A stretch of DNA of 64,000 bases from Paraburkholderia sp. Tr-20389 (GCF_017104565.1 NZ_JAAGPD010000011.1:124001-188000), one strand, 5' to 3'; positions 27,281 through 37,438 are shown, counted from the first letter of the stretch. The notes: generated by a model from the sequence alone, not told the origin. Numbers and translations are program-made.

Positions 27281-29716
27281 TCAGTTGCGCACCGGCTTAC
27301 CCGTTTGCAGCATGCCCATGATCCGTTCCTGCGTCTTCTGCGTGCCGAGCAACTCGACGAACGCACGACGCTCCAGCGCCAGCAGCCATTCCTCATCGAC
27401 GAGACTGCCCGCTTCGACGTCGCCGCCACACACCGCTTCCGCGATGCGGCTCGCGATCAGGTAGTCGTGGTCGCTGATGAAGCGGCCGTCGCGCATGTTG
27501 ACGAGCGATGCCTTGATCGTCGAAATCGCCGAGCGTCCCGCGACGGGCACCTGCGTCACGCGCAGCGGCGCGCGATACCCCGCGGCGGCCAGCGCGCGGG
27601 CTTCCTTCTTCGCGGTGTCGAGCAGTTCGAAGACGTTGAAGACGATCGTGTCCGACGGCTTCAGATAGCCCATCGCACGGGCATCGAGCGCGGATGCCGA
27701 GACCTTCGCCATCGCCGCGTTCTCGAACGACTTCTGCACGAACTTGAGCAGATCGTTCGTTGCGCCGACTTGCGTCGCGGCTTCGGCGGCACGCAATGCG
27801 GCTTCCTTCAGACCGCCGCCCGCCGGCACGAGACCGACGCCCACTTCGACGAGACCGATATAGCTCTCGATGTGCGCGACGCGCTTCGCGCTATGCAGCA
27901 GCAGTTCGCACCCGCCGCCGAGCGCAATGCCCGACACGGCCGCAACCACGGGCACGTTCGAATACTTCACGCGCAGCATGCCCTGCTGAAACTTCTTCAC
28001 GAACGGCTCGATGCCCTTCGCGCCGCCCATCATGAACGCGGGCATCGCCTCTTCGAGATTCGCACCCGCCGAGAACGGGCCGCCCGGCGCGCCGAGCTTG
28101 AGCGACGTCGGCTGCCAGATCACGACGGCCTTGTAGTCCTTCTCGGCCGTATCGATTGCCTTCTCGATGCCGTCGATCACCGACGGTCCGATCGTGTTCA
28201 TCTTGCTCTTGAACGACACGATCAGCACGTCGTTCTCGCCCGCGCGATCGTCGACCCATGCGCGCACGGCGTCCGTTTCGAACACGGTCTTGCCGTAGGT
28301 CTTCGGATCGGCGCCCGTCTCGCCTGCGAGCGGGGCGCGGAACACCTGCCTGTCATACACGGACAGCGACGAGCGCGGCACGAAGCGCTTCTCAGCCGGC
28401 GACCACGAGCCTTCGTTCGTATGCACGCCGCCCTTCTCCGCAACGGCGCCTTCGAGCACCCACGCAGGCAGCGGCGCGTTCGACAGCGCCTTGCCTGCCG
28501 CGATGTCTTCCTGCACCCACTCGGCGATCTGCTTCCAGCCCGCCGTCTGCCAGCCCTCGAACGGACCTTCGTTCCAGCCGAAGCCCCAGCGGATCGCGAG
28601 ATCGACATCGCGCGCGTTGTCGGCGATCGACTCCAGATGCACGCCGATGTAATGGAACACGTCGCGGAAGATCGCCCACAGGAACTGCGCTTGAGGATGC
28701 TGCGATTCGCGCAACAGCTTCAGACGCTCGGCGGGCGGACGCTTCAGAATGCGGCCGACCAGTTCGTCCGCCTTCGCGCCGCCGTCGACGTAGCTGCCCG
28801 ACTTCGCGTCGAGCACCTTGATCGCCTTGCCTTCCTTCTTGTAGAAGCCCGCGCCCGTCTTCTGTCCGAGCGCGCCTTGCTGCACGAGTCCGGCAAGCAC
28901 GGCGGGCGTTTCGTAGACGGCGAAGAACGGATCGCCGGCGAGGTTGTCCTGCATCGTCTTGATCACATGCGCCATCGTGTCGAGACCGACCACGTCCGCC
29001 GTGCGGAACGTCGCCGACTTCGCGCGGCCCAGACGGCTGCCCGTCAGATCGTCGACTTCATCGAAGCGCAGGCCGAATTTCTCTGCTTCCTTGATGACGG
29101 CGAGGATCGAGAAAATGCCGACGCGGTTCGCGATGAAGTTCGGCGTGTCCTTCGCGCGGACGACGCCCTTGCCGACCACGCTCGTCAGGAACGTTTCGAG
29201 TTGATCGAGGATTTCCGGGCGCGTCGTCGCGGTCGGGATCAGTTCGACCAGATGCATGTAGCGCGGCGGATTGAAGAAGTGCACGCCGCAGAAGCGTGCC
29301 TTCAGTTCGTCGGAGAAACCCTTCGAGAGTTCGGTGATCGACAGGCCCGACGTGTTCGTCGCGAAGATCGCGTTCGCGCCGATGTGCGGCGAAACCTTCT
29401 TGTACAGATCGTGCTTCCAGTCCATGCGCTCGGCGATCGCTTCGATCACCACATCACATTCGGCGAGCTTTTCGATGTCGTCGTCGTAGTTGGCGGGCTG
29501 GATGTATTGCGCGTCGTCCTTCACGCCGAATGGCGCGGGCGACAGCTTCTTGAGGTTCTCGATCGCCTTCAGCGCGATGCCGTTCTTCGGGCCTTCCTTT
29601 GCGGGCAGGTCGAACAGCAGCACGGGCACCTTGGCGTTGATCAGGTGCGCAGCGATCTGCGCGCCCATCACGCCGGCGCCGAGCACGGCGACCTTGCGAA
29701 TGATCAGATTGCTCAC
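27281..29716 (-). CDS. 3-hydroxyacyl-CoA dehydrogenase / enoyl-CoA hydratase bifunctional protein
   Basis: An 811-residue FadB/FadN-type enzyme with the dehydrogenase first. Residues 1-320 carry the NAD-binding GAGVMGAQIAAHLINA, the CGVHFFNPPRYMHLVELI block and KDTPNFIANRVG. The crotonase-like part follows (about 480-700), with the oxyanion segments GGPFSAGANLEEAM and GIALGGGCELLLHSA. This order matches the Burkholderia/Bacillus FadN type, not E. coli FadB. It is co-linear with acyl-CoA dehydrogenase upstream and thiolase downstream. Confidence 0.93.
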   Translation of the reverse strand: MSNLIIRKVAVLGAGVMGAQIAAHLINAKVPVLLFDLPAKEGPKNGIALKAIENLKKLSPAPFGVKDDAQYIQPANYDDDIEKLAECDVVIEAIAERMDWKHDLYKKVSPHIGANAIFATNTSGLSITELSKGFSDELKARFCGVHFFNPPRYMHLVELIPTATTRPEILDQLETFLTSVVGKGVVRAKDTPNFIANRVGIFSILAVIKEAEKFGLRFDEVDDLTGSRLGRAKSATFRTADVVGLDTMAHVIKTMQDNLAGDPFFAVYETPAVLAGLVQQGALGQKTGAGFYKKEGKAIKVLDAKSGSYVDGGAKADELVGRILKRPPAERLKLLRESQHPQAQFLWAIFRDVFHYIGVHLESIADNARDVDLAIRWGFGWNEGPFEGWQTAGWKQIAEWVQEDIAAGKALSNAPLPAWVLEGAVAEKGGVHTNEGSWSPAEKRFVPRSSLSVYDRQVFRAPLAGETGADPKTYGKTVFETDAVRAWVDDRAGENDVLIVSFKSKMNTIGPSVIDGIEKAIDTAEKDYKAVVIWQPTSLKLGAPGGPFSAGANLEEAMPAFMMGGAKGIEPFVKKFQQGMLRVKYSNVPVVAAVSGIALGGGCELLLHSAKRVAHIESYIGLVEVGVGLVPAGGGLKEAALRAAEAATQVGATNDLLKFVQKSFENAAMAKVSASALDARAMGYLKPSDTIVFNVFELLDTAKKEARALAAAGYRAPLRVTQVPVAGRSAISTIKASLVNMRDGRFISDHDYLIASRIAEAVCGGDVEAGSLVDEEWLLALERRAFVELLGTQKTQERIMGMLQTGKPVRN

Positions 29717-29840
29717 GTCGTTCCTCCGGGGCGTTATGCGGTGTCGCGAGTCGCCGCGCGCGGGCTAAGACGAGCGGCGCGCGGCATGGGTGTGTGAGAG
29801 CGTGGGCGGCGCATGGCACGCATGCGCCGCTTTCGATGGC

Positions 29841-31640
29841 TTAGAACAGCGCTTCGTCGATTTCCATCAACGTCTTCGAGCCGGCGCGCGCGGCGCGGAT
29901 CGTCGAGGCCGTTTCGGGCAGCAGCTTCGCGAAGTAGAAGCGTGCCGTGGCGAGCTTCGACTTGTAGAACGGATCGCCGGAAGCTTCGTTGTCGAGCGCG
30001 ATGCGCGCCATGCGGGCCCAGAAGTACGAGAACACCAGATGGCCGACGGTGCGCAGATACGGCACGGCTGCCGCGCCGACTTCGTCCGGGTTCTGCATGG
30101 CCTTCATGCCGATTTCCATCGTCAGCTTCTGCACCTTGTCGCCGATATCCGCAAGCGGATTGACGAACTCCTGCATCTCCGGCTTGATCCCTTCTTCCTC
30201 GACGAAATCCGTCACCAGCTTGCCGAACTTCTTCAGCTTCGCGCCCATGTCGCCGAGCACCTTGCGGCCCAGCAGATCGAGCGACTGAATCGAGTTCGTG
30301 CCTTCGTAGATCATGTTGATGCGTGCGTCGCGCACGTACTGCTCCATGCCCCATTCAGCGATGAAGCCATGGCCGCCGTAGATCTGCATCGCCATGTTCG
30401 TGCCTTCGAACGCGTTGTCCGTCAGGAACGCCTTGATGATCGGCGTGAGCAGCGCGACGAGGTCGGCGGCATCCTTGCGCACGGCTTCGTCGGCGTGCGA
30501 CAGCTCCTTGTCGATATGCAGCGCCGACCAGTATGTGAAGGCGCGTGCGCCTTCCGCATAAGCCTTCTGCGTGAGCAGCATGCGGCGCACGTCGGGATGC
30601 ACGATGATCGGGTCGGCCGCCTTTTCAGGCGCCTTCGGGCCCGTCAGCGAGCGCATCTGCAGACGCTCCTTCGCATAGACGAGCGAGTTCTGATACGCGA
30701 CTTCCGTCAGGCCGAGGCCCTGCATGCCGACGCCCAGACGCGCCGCGTTCATCATCACGAACATCGCGTTGAGGCCCTTGTTCGGCTCGCCGACGAGCCA
30801 GCCCTTCGCGTTGTCGAGATTGATCACGCACGTCGCGTTGCCGTGAATGCCCATCTTGTGTTCGATCGAACCGCACTTCACGCCGTTGCGCTCGCCGGGG
30901 TTGCCGCTTGCATCGGGGATGAACTTGGGCACGACGAACAGCGAAATGCCCTTCGTGCCTTGCGGCGCATCCGGCAGACGCGCGAGCACGAGGTGAACGA
31001 TGTTGTCGGCGAGATCGTGCTCGCCGCTGGAGATGAAAATCTTCGTGCCGCTGATCGCGTACGAGCCGTCGCTGTTCGGCTCGGCCTTCGTGCGCAGGAT
31101 GCCGAGGTCGGTGCCGCAATGCGGCTCGGTCAGGCACATCGTGCCCGTCCATTCGCCCGACACGAGCTTCGGCAGATACGCCTGCTGCAGCTCCGGCGTG
31201 CCGTGCGCGTGCAGACACTCGTAAGCGCCGTGCGACAGGCCGGGGTACATCGTCCAGGCCTGGTTCGCCGAGTTCAGCATCTCGTACAGCGCGTTGTTGA
31301 CGAACGCGGGCAGGCCCTGGCCGCCGTAGTCGGGATCGCAGCCGAGCGCGGGCCAGCCCGCCTCGACGTATTGTTTATAGGCTTCCTTGAAGCCCTTCGG
31401 CGTGGTGACGACGCCATCGCCTTCGTATGTGCAGCCCTCCTGGTCGCCGCTCTGGTTCAGCGGGAACAGCACTTCCGAGCAGAACTTGCCGGCTTCCTCG
31501 AGCACCTGGTTGATCGTGTCGGCATCGAGATCGGCGTGCTTAGGCATCTGTTTGATCTCGGCTTCGACGTTCAGCAGCTCGTGCAATACGAATTGCATGT
31601 CGCGCAACGGCGCGGCGTACTGTCCCATGAGTCTCTCCAA
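29841..31640 (-). CDS. acyl-CoA dehydrogenase (FadE-like, long form)
   Basis: FAD-dependent first step of beta-oxidation. The 599-residue protein has the long-form architecture with an N-terminal cap (MGQYAAPLRDMQFVLHELLNV) and an extended C-terminus. The FAD/substrate blocks are GTMCLTEPHCGTDLG and GTKIFISSGEHDLADNIVHLVLAR. The catalytic-base region is QIYGGHGFIAEWGMEQYVRDARINMIYEGTN. It is the first enzyme gene after the TetR regulator, 82 bp away, on the same strand. Confidence 0.93.
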   Translation of the reverse strand: MERLMGQYAAPLRDMQFVLHELLNVEAEIKQMPKHADLDADTINQVLEEAGKFCSEVLFPLNQSGDQEGCTYEGDGVVTTPKGFKEAYKQYVEAGWPALGCDPDYGGQGLPAFVNNALYEMLNSANQAWTMYPGLSHGAYECLHAHGTPELQQAYLPKLVSGEWTGTMCLTEPHCGTDLGILRTKAEPNSDGSYAISGTKIFISSGEHDLADNIVHLVLARLPDAPQGTKGISLFVVPKFIPDASGNPGERNGVKCGSIEHKMGIHGNATCVINLDNAKGWLVGEPNKGLNAMFVMMNAARLGVGMQGLGLTEVAYQNSLVYAKERLQMRSLTGPKAPEKAADPIIVHPDVRRMLLTQKAYAEGARAFTYWSALHIDKELSHADEAVRKDAADLVALLTPIIKAFLTDNAFEGTNMAMQIYGGHGFIAEWGMEQYVRDARINMIYEGTNSIQSLDLLGRKVLGDMGAKLKKFGKLVTDFVEEEGIKPEMQEFVNPLADIGDKVQKLTMEIGMKAMQNPDEVGAAAVPYLRTVGHLVFSYFWARMARIALDNEASGDPFYKSKLATARFYFAKLLPETASTIRAARAGSKTLMEIDEALF

Positions 31641-31722
31641 TCAATCCAAAGGTGTCGGCTCGAGCCCCGCTGCCAGCCTCCCCGCCGTCTGGATCCATCC
31701 GATGAGGACCCCGTCAGCCTCG

Positions 31723-32328
31723 CTAGCGGCTTGTGCTCTCGCTCTGATACGAAACAATCAGTTTTTCCAGTGCGGCCCACGTAAGGCGCACGGCATCGGG
31801 CAGATGCAGGAAGCGTGCGTCATGATGCAGGCCGAGCGTGAAGCTATACAGTTCGAAAAGCATCAGTTGCGGATCGGTGTCCGCGCGCAGATGCCCTTCT
31901 GCCATCGCCTGCGAAATGGCTCGCGTGAGCGCCGCGCGCCACATCGTGACGCTCGCGACGAGCTGCTCGCGCACCGCGCTCTCCGCGCGATCGTCATACT
32001 CGACCGCGCCGCTGATGTAGATGCACCCGGTCGTCACCTCCTGGATGCGCTTCTCGATCCAGCGCGAGATCATCGCGCGCAAGCGCGGCAAGCCACGGGG
32101 CTCGCGCAGACTCGGGAAGAACACCTCGTCCTCGAAGCGACGGTGATATTCGCGCACCACTTCGACCTGCAGGTCTTCGCGCGACCCGAAATGCGCGAAC
32201 ACTCCGCTCTTGCTCATCTGCATGCGCTCGGCGAGCAGACCGATCGTCAGACCTTCCAGTCCGTCGCGGCTTGCCAGATCGAGTGCTGCATCGAGAATCG
32301 CGGCTCGCGTTTGTTCGCCTTTTCGCAT
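31723..32328 (-). CDS. TetR-family regulator of the beta-oxidation genes
   Basis: A 201-residue repressor-type protein. The N-terminal HTH is clear: TRAAILDAALDLASRDGLEGLTIGLLAERMQMSKSGVFAHFGSREDL, followed by a ligand-binding helical domain. ATG 32328 was chosen because MRKGEQTRAAIL starts the domain at the usual distance; an upstream in-frame start at 32454 would place coding sequence over the promoter. It is the first gene of the run tetR - acyl-CoA dehydrogenase - FadB type - thiolase. By analogy with PsrA/FadR-type TetR proteins it probably senses acyl-CoA, but that is inferred. Confidence 0.9.
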   Translation of the reverse strand: MRKGEQTRAAILDAALDLASRDGLEGLTIGLLAERMQMSKSGVFAHFGSREDLQVEVVREYHRRFEDEVFFPSLREPRGLPRLRAMISRWIEKRIQEVTTGCIYISGAVEYDDRAESAVREQLVASVTMWRAALTRAISQAMAEGHLRADTDPQLMLFELYSFTLGLHHDARFLHLPDAVRLTWAALEKLIVSYQSESTSR

Positions 32329-32366
32329 AGCTGTGTACCGTCTGATTTGATCGAAAGAAAAATCGA

Positions 32367-32432
32367 ACGGTCGTACCATTATTGAGGGCGACCGTCCGCG
32401 AAACAAGAAATTTATTAGAAACGGGTTTCTAA
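32367..32432 (-). promoter_or_regulatory. promoter with two inverted repeats (candidate operators) upstream of tetR
   Basis: Read on the minus strand, TTGTTT (32406-32401) and AATAAT (32383-32378) are separated by 17 bp and form a plausible promoter. An inverted repeat ACGGTCG ... CGACCGT (32367-32373 / 32389-32395) spans the -10 box. A second, perfect palindrome TTAGAAACGGGTTTCTAA lies just upstream (32415-32432); its GAAAC-N2-GTTTC core resembles the reported PsrA binding pattern. Either could bind the adjacent TetR protein and control the beta-oxidation operon. The rest of 32433-32566 shows nothing recognisable. Confidence 0.6.
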
Positions 32433-32566
32433 CCAGGATTTGATTTTCCGTCATTCGCCAATCAGACGATGCGGAATTTTTAGAATCATTTGCCAGAAAT
32501 GCGCAAGGTTGTCTCCGAATTTTGATTGTTATGACTGGATTTCGTCTGCGTTATTCGGTCAGCTTC

Positions 32567-33847
32567 TTAATCGTAGCCGCCGACGGTCAGCAATTTCATC
32601 GCGAGCCGATAGGTGTTGTACGCGATCCAGTTCAGAGCGCGCTCGCCTGCGGGACGCGACTCGTAGTGTTTTTCGTCGATACGGCGCGACTCGTCGAAGG
32701 CGGCCAGAATCGAATTGCGCAACTGATCGATCTCCGGATGCAGCACGAGCACGACATTGGCCTCGTTGTTCAGCATCAGGCTCAAGGCGTCGAGATTCGA
32801 CGAGCCGACCGTGCCCCAGTTCGAATCGACGACGGCGACCTTGCCGTGCAGCATGGTCTTCTCGTACTCGGCGATCTTCACGCCCGCTTTGAGCAGCTGG
32901 CGATACAGGAACGGCACCGCGTAGTCCAGCACGGCGAATTCCTTTCTGCCGATCACGAGCCGCACGTCGACGCCGCGCTGCGCCGCCAGCATCAGCGCCC
33001 GCCGGAGCTTGCGCCCTGGCATGAAGTACGGATTGGCGAGCAGCACTTCGGAGCGCGCCTGACCGATCGCGGTCAGATACGCTTTTTCGATCGCGCGACG
33101 GTTGACGAAGTTGTCGCGCGCGACGAACGCGATGCAGGGCTCGGCCATCGCGCGCATGTCCGCGCTTCGTCCGCTGGTCGTCGTGCCCGCGCTACGCCGC
33201 GCGCGCACGAAACGCGCGGTCGCGGCCTGCGGCGTCGACCCGCCGACGGCAGGCGGCGCGAGCGCCGGGCGGTGTCCGATGCGGATGCGCTCCCACTGCA
33301 CGTCGATCGCTTCGAGCACGTCGGCCACGACTGGCCCATCCAGCTCGACGGCGAAATCCCAGCGCGCGTACGGCAGGCGCGTGCCGTTCTGATCGTAGTC
33401 GTCGACGACATTGATCCCGCCGCAATACGCGAACTCGCCATCGACGACGGCGAGCTTGCGGTGCGTGCGCGAGAAACCGAAACGGCCAAAGATATGAGGG
33501 TTGTAAATGCGATGCTCGATGCCCGCCGCCTGCCAGTCGTTGAACATCGGCAGACGCTCGGTGCCGATGCCGTCCGTGATCACGCGCACGTGCACGCCGC
33601 GCGAGGCGGCGCGGATCAGCGCGTCGGAGACGGGACGGCCCGCGGCGTCGTCGCAAAAGATGTAGGTTTCGAGCGCGACGTCATTCTGCGCGGCGTCGAT
33701 GCGTTCGATCAGCGCGGCAAAGTACGTCTCGCCGGCCGTGAAGAGCCGCACCGTGTTGCCGGAACAAAAGCGATACCTGGACCAGTAGCGCCGGCCGGGC
33801 AGATGCTGAGTCAGCCGGTCGAAGCGGCGGCGGCCGCCGCCGCTCAT
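32567..33847 (-). CDS. clsB: cardiolipin synthase B (phospholipase D family)
   Basis: A 426-residue protein with two HKD motifs, HRKLAVVD in the first half and HGKVAVVD in the second, each followed by the expected GG/SSN residues (AYCGGIN, GTVGSSNLD). Size and lack of N-terminal membrane helices match ClsB, which makes cardiolipin from phosphatidylglycerol and can use phosphatidylethanolamine. Its ATG at 33847 overlaps the stop of nudB by 4 bp (ATGA), so the two are translationally coupled. Confidence 0.9.
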   Translation of the reverse strand: MSGGGRRRFDRLTQHLPGRRYWSRYRFCSGNTVRLFTAGETYFAALIERIDAAQNDVALETYIFCDDAAGRPVSDALIRAASRGVHVRVITDGIGTERLPMFNDWQAAGIEHRIYNPHIFGRFGFSRTHRKLAVVDGEFAYCGGINVVDDYDQNGTRLPYARWDFAVELDGPVVADVLEAIDVQWERIRIGHRPALAPPAVGGSTPQAATARFVRARRSAGTTTSGRSADMRAMAEPCIAFVARDNFVNRRAIEKAYLTAIGQARSEVLLANPYFMPGRKLRRALMLAAQRGVDVRLVIGRKEFAVLDYAVPFLYRQLLKAGVKIAEYEKTMLHGKVAVVDSNWGTVGSSNLDALSLMLNNEANVVLVLHPEIDQLRNSILAAFDESRRIDEKHYESRPAGERALNWIAYNTYRLAMKLLTVGGYD

Positions 33848-34320
33848 CGGCGACGCTCCTTCACACACTGCGGCAGTTGCAGGATCGCGTCGCGGTTGGA
33901 CCAGGAGAAGCAGCGCTCGGCGGCCTCCTGCCAGGGCAGCCACAGATGCGCGGTGTGTTCGAGCGGCGCGAGCGTCACTTCGAGGCGCTGCGGCACCTGC
34001 AGGCTGAACCAGTGCTCGGTGTTGTGTGTGACGCCGTCGTCATAGCGATGGCGCCACGTCGGGAAAATTTCGAACTCGATCTGATGATGCCAGTCGACGA
34101 GCGCCTCGCGCGGCACGAGTTCGCCGCCGACGATGATGCCCGTCTCTTCCGCCACTTCGCGGATCGCCGTTTCAACGAGCGGTTCGTCGATATGTTCCTT
34201 CGAACCCGTGACGGATTGCCAGAACGCTTCCCGGTCGGCTCGTTCGATGAGCAGCACGTCGAGTTCGGGCGTGTGGATGACGACGAGAACGGATTCCGGA
34301 ATCTTCGGCGGTTTCGGCAT
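33844..34320 (-). CDS. nudB: dihydroneopterin triphosphate diphosphatase (Nudix)
   Basis: Removes pyrophosphate from dihydroneopterin triphosphate in folate synthesis. The 158-residue protein (start MPKPPKIPESVLVVIH, ATG 34320) carries the Nudix box, ending in REVAEETGI. The glycine segment is one residue longer than the strict consensus (TGSKEHIDE). The NudB block DWHHQIEFEIFPTWRHRY follows, with HWFSLQVP. Family naming is firm at the Nudix level and good at the NudB level. It is followed without gap by clsB. Confidence 0.88.
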   Translation of the reverse strand: MPKPPKIPESVLVVIHTPELDVLLIERADREAFWQSVTGSKEHIDEPLVETAIREVAEETGIIVGGELVPREALVDWHHQIEFEIFPTWRHRYDDGVTHNTEHWFSLQVPQRLEVTLAPLEHTAHLWLPWQEAAERCFSWSNRDAILQLPQCVKERRR

Positions 34321-34407
34321 GGTGATAAAGCGTGTACGACGTCGAGTCACGAACGACGCGATTGCATGTCGGACTGCGGAGCTTACAGCGACTTTATCGC
34401 AAAAAGC

Positions 34408-34434
34408 GAAAAAGGCGCATAACGCGCCTTTTTC
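34408..34434 (-). terminator. intrinsic terminator after aspS (may act in both directions)
   Basis: GAAAAAGGCGC-ATAAC-GCGCCTTTTTC gives an 11-bp stem with a T-run on either strand. It lies 58 bp after the aspS stop codon and 88 bp before the nudB start, so it should end the fmdB-DUF502-aspS transcript. Confidence 0.8.
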
Positions 34435-34491
34435 GTTGGTTCTTTGCACACTCGCCACCACTTTGGCGGCGAGTGAAGCAGCGGGTCACAT

Positions 34492-36291
34492 TTACGCCTT
34501 CTGCTCGGGCTGACGCAGGCGGATGTGCAGTTCGCGCAGTTGACGCTCGTCGACTTCGCTCGGCGCCTGCGTGAGCAGATCCTGTGCGCGTTGCGTCTTC
34601 GGGAACGCGATCACGTCGCGGATCGAGTCTGCGCCCGCCATCATCGTGACGATGCGGTCGAGACCGAAAGCGATACCGCCGTGCGGAGGCGCGCCGTACT
34701 GCAGCGCGTCCAGCAGGAAGCCGAACTTCAGGCGCGCTTCTTCCGCACCGATCTTCAGCGCGCGGAACACCTTGCTCTGCACGTCTTCCTGGAAGATACG
34801 CACCGAGCCGCCGCCGATTTCCCAGCCGTTCAGCACGATGTCATAAGCCTTCGCGAGACAGCGGCCCGGATCCGTTTCCAGATACTCGAGGTGCTCGTCC
34901 TTCGGGCTCGTGAACGGGTGGTGAGCGGCGACGTAGCGGTTTTCCTCTTCGTCGTATTCGAACATCGGGAAGTCGACGACCCACAGCGGCTTCCAGCCCG
35001 CTTCGACCAGACCGTTCGCCTTGCCGAATTCCGAATGGCCGATCTTCAGACGCAGCGCACCGAGGCTGTCGTTCACGACCTTCGCGCGGTCCGCCGCGAA
35101 GAAGATGATGTCGCCGTCTTGCGCGCCCGTGCGCTCGACGATCGCCGCGATGGCCGCGTCGTGCAGATTCTTGACGATCGGGCTTTGCAGACCGTCACGG
35201 CCCTTCGCCACTTCGTTGACCTTGATCCACGCGAGACCCTTCGCGCCGTAGATGCGCACGAATTCCGTGTAGCTGTCGATGTCGCCGCGCGAAAGCTCGC
35301 TGCCCTTCGGCACGCGCAGTGCCGCGACGCGGCCGTCCTTCGTGTTGGCGGGCGTGCTGAACACCTTGAAGTCGACGTCCTTCATCGCGTCCGTCAGTTC
35401 CGTGAATTCGAGCTTCACGCGCAGGTCGGGCTTGTCCGAACCGAAGCGGCGCATTGCTTCCGAATACGGCATCACGGCGAACTTCGGGTCGAGTTCGACG
35501 CCGATCGTTTCCTTGAACACATGACGCGTCATGTCTTCGAACAGATCGCGGATTTCCTGCTCGCCGAGGAACGACGTTTCGCAGTCGATCTGCGTGAATT
35601 CCGGCTGACGGTCGGCGCGCAGGTCTTCGTCGCGGAAGCACTTGGTGATCTGGTAGTAGCGGTCGAAGTTCGCGACCATCAGCAGCTGCTTGAAGAGCTG
35701 CGGCGACTGCGGCAACGCGAAGAACTGGCCGGCGTTCACACGCGACGGCACGAGGTAGTCGCGCGCGCCTTCCGGCGTGCTCTTGGTCAGCATCGGCGTT
35801 TCGATGTCGATGAAGCCGCGCGAGTCGAGATACTTGCGCACTTCCATCGCCACGCGATAGCGCAGACGCAGGTTGTGCTGCATCTGCGGACGGCGCAGAT
35901 CCAGCACGCGATGCGTGAGGCGCGTGGTTTCCGACAGGTTGTCGTCGTCGAGCTGGAACGGCGGCGTCACCGACGCGTTCAGCACGGTCAGCTCGTGACA
36001 CAGCACTTCGATCTTGCCGCTCTTCAGGCCGGCGTTGGTCGTGCCTTCCGGACGGTTGCGCACGACGCCCTTCACCTGCACGCAGAACTCGTTGCGCACG
36101 CCTTCAGCCGTCTTGAACATCTCTGCGCGATCCGGGTCGCAGACGACCTGAACGAGGCCTTCGCGGTCGCGCAGGTCGATGAAGATAACGCCGCCGTGGT
36201 CGCGGCGCCGGCTCACCCAGCCGCACAGCGACACGGTTTGACCCAGCAGGTGTTCGGTCACCAGACCGCAGTATTCAGATCTCATCGACAT
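34492..36291 (-). CDS. aspS: aspartyl-tRNA synthetase
   Basis: A class II synthetase, 599 residues, of the bacterial type with the GAD insertion. Visible parts: N-terminal OB fold ([42 protein letters not shown]), motif 2 ([18 protein letters not shown]) and motif 3 ([13 protein letters not shown]). ATG 36291 gives the usual beta-proteobacterial N-terminus. Whether it also charges tRNA-Asn cannot be decided here. It is the last gene after fmdB and DUF502 on this strand and is followed by a terminator. Confidence 0.97.
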   Translation of the reverse strand: MSMRSEYCGLVTEHLLGQTVSLCGWVSRRRDHGGVIFIDLRDREGLVQVVCDPDRAEMFKTAEGVRNEFCVQVKGVVRNRPEGTTNAGLKSGKIEVLCHELTVLNASVTPPFQLDDDNLSETTRLTHRVLDLRRPQMQHNLRLRYRVAMEVRKYLDSRGFIDIETPMLTKSTPEGARDYLVPSRVNAGQFFALPQSPQLFKQLLMVANFDRYYQITKCFRDEDLRADRQPEFTQIDCETSFLGEQEIRDLFEDMTRHVFKETIGVELDPKFAVMPYSEAMRRFGSDKPDLRVKLEFTELTDAMKDVDFKVFSTPANTKDGRVAALRVPKGSELSRGDIDSYTEFVRIYGAKGLAWIKVNEVAKGRDGLQSPIVKNLHDAAIAAIVERTGAQDGDIIFFAADRAKVVNDSLGALRLKIGHSEFGKANGLVEAGWKPLWVVDFPMFEYDEEENRYVAAHHPFTSPKDEHLEYLETDPGRCLAKAYDIVLNGWEIGGGSVRIFQEDVQSKVFRALKIGAEEARLKFGFLLDALQYGAPPHGGIAFGLDRIVTMMAGADSIRDVIAFPKTQRAQDLLTQAPSEVDERQLRELHIRLRQPEQKA

Positions 36292-36363
36292 GATGTTTGT
36301 CTTTCGTTTTGCATTAGTTGAACGGCGCACGCCACACCATGTTGCGGGCGGCGCGAGCCGGCA

Positions 36364-37020
36364 TTACAGCGGTGGCTCGACCGGCGTGCGGCGCTCCGGC
36401 AGCGGCTGATTGGCCGGCGGAGCGACAACGCCCATCGAGACGATGTACTTGAGTGCGGCATCGACAGTCATGTCGAGCTCGATCACTTCGGCTTTCGGCA
36501 CCATCAGGAAGAAGCCGGACGTCGGGTTCGGCGTGGTCGGCACGTACACGCTGACGTGGTCTTCCTGGAGATGATTGACCACGTCGCCGCCGGGGATGCC
36601 CGTCAGAAACCCGATGGTGTAGGACCCTTTGCGCGGATATTCGATCAGCAGCGCCTTGCGGAACGCATTGCCGCTCGACGACAGCAGCGTGTCGGACACC
36701 TGTTTGACGCTGGTATAGATCGGGCCGACGACGGGAATACGCGCAACGATCAGTTCCCACCAGCCGACCAGCTTCTGCCCAACGAAGTTCTGCGTCAATA
36801 GTCCGACGACAAAAATGAAAGCAAGTGTCAACACGGCGCCGAGGCCAGGCAGGCGGAAGCCGAGCAGCCGTTCGGGTTGCCACGAACGGGGCAGCAACAG
36901 CAGCGTCTGATCCATCGTGCCGATGATCAGGCCCAGCACCCACAACGTGATGGCGAGAGGCACCAGCACCAGCAGGCCAGTCAGAAACACCGATTTGAGC
37001 GTCGTCTTTTTCGTCGTCAT
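36364..37020 (-). CDS. DUF502 family inner-membrane protein
   Basis: A 218-residue protein with two strong membrane helices (about residues 10-33, VFLTGLLVLVPLAITLWVLGLIIG, and 60-80, GAVLTLAFIFVVGLLTQNF). The family block follows: ARIPVVGPIYTSVKQVSDTLL ... FRKALLIEYPRKGSYTIGFLTG ... VYVPTTPNPTSGFFLMVPK. The family is widespread but has no agreed function. It sits between fmdB and aspS, a common arrangement in beta-proteobacteria. Confidence 0.88.
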   Translation of the reverse strand: MTTKKTTLKSVFLTGLLVLVPLAITLWVLGLIIGTMDQTLLLLPRSWQPERLLGFRLPGLGAVLTLAFIFVVGLLTQNFVGQKLVGWWELIVARIPVVGPIYTSVKQVSDTLLSSSGNAFRKALLIEYPRKGSYTIGFLTGIPGGDVVNHLQEDHVSVYVPTTPNPTSGFFLMVPKAEVIELDMTVDAALKYIVSMGVVAPPANQPLPERRTPVEPPL

Positions 37021-37090
37021 GTGTACCGCCAGAAATCCGCGCGACTACGTTGCGCGGCGTCTACGTCACCTCGTCGAGGCGGCGAAACTG

Positions 37091-37438
37091 CTAGGTGCCC
37101 GAGCTGCTGGCGGGAGCAGGCGCCGGTGCGGGAGCGGCGGCCGGCGCGCTCGTGGAGGCGGCGGCGCTGTCGGACGAACCGGCGGCGTCCGGCTTGCTCT
37201 CGGCTGGCTTAGAGCCCGCCGCGGCCGGAGCATTGCTGGGCGCACCGCCCGAATTGCCGCCACGGAAATCCGTGACGTACCAGCCCGAGCCCTTCAGCTG
37301 AAAGCCGGCGGCGGTAACCTGCTTGCGGAATGCATCGGTTCCGCATTCCGGGCATTGCGTCAACGGGGCGTCGCTCATTTTCTGGAGCACGTCCTTCGCG
37401 AAGCCGCATGACTCGCAACGATAAGCGTAGATCGGCAT
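37091..37438 (-). CDS. FmdB-type zinc-ribbon protein
   Basis: A 115-residue protein with an N-terminal zinc ribbon: CESCG at residues 8-12 and CPEC at 29-32, then the family ending KGSGWYVTDFRGG. The C-terminal half is an Ala/Ser/Pro-rich, probably disordered tail (APAPAPAPASSSGT). The family is named after a formamidase-operon regulator in Methylophilus, but general function is unknown. It is followed by DUF502 70 bp later. Confidence 0.88.
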   Translation of the reverse strand: MPIYAYRCESCGFAKDVLQKMSDAPLTQCPECGTDAFRKQVTAAGFQLKGSGWYVTDFRGGNSGGAPSNAPAAAGSKPAESKPDAAGSSDSAAASTSAPAAAPAPAPAPASSSGT

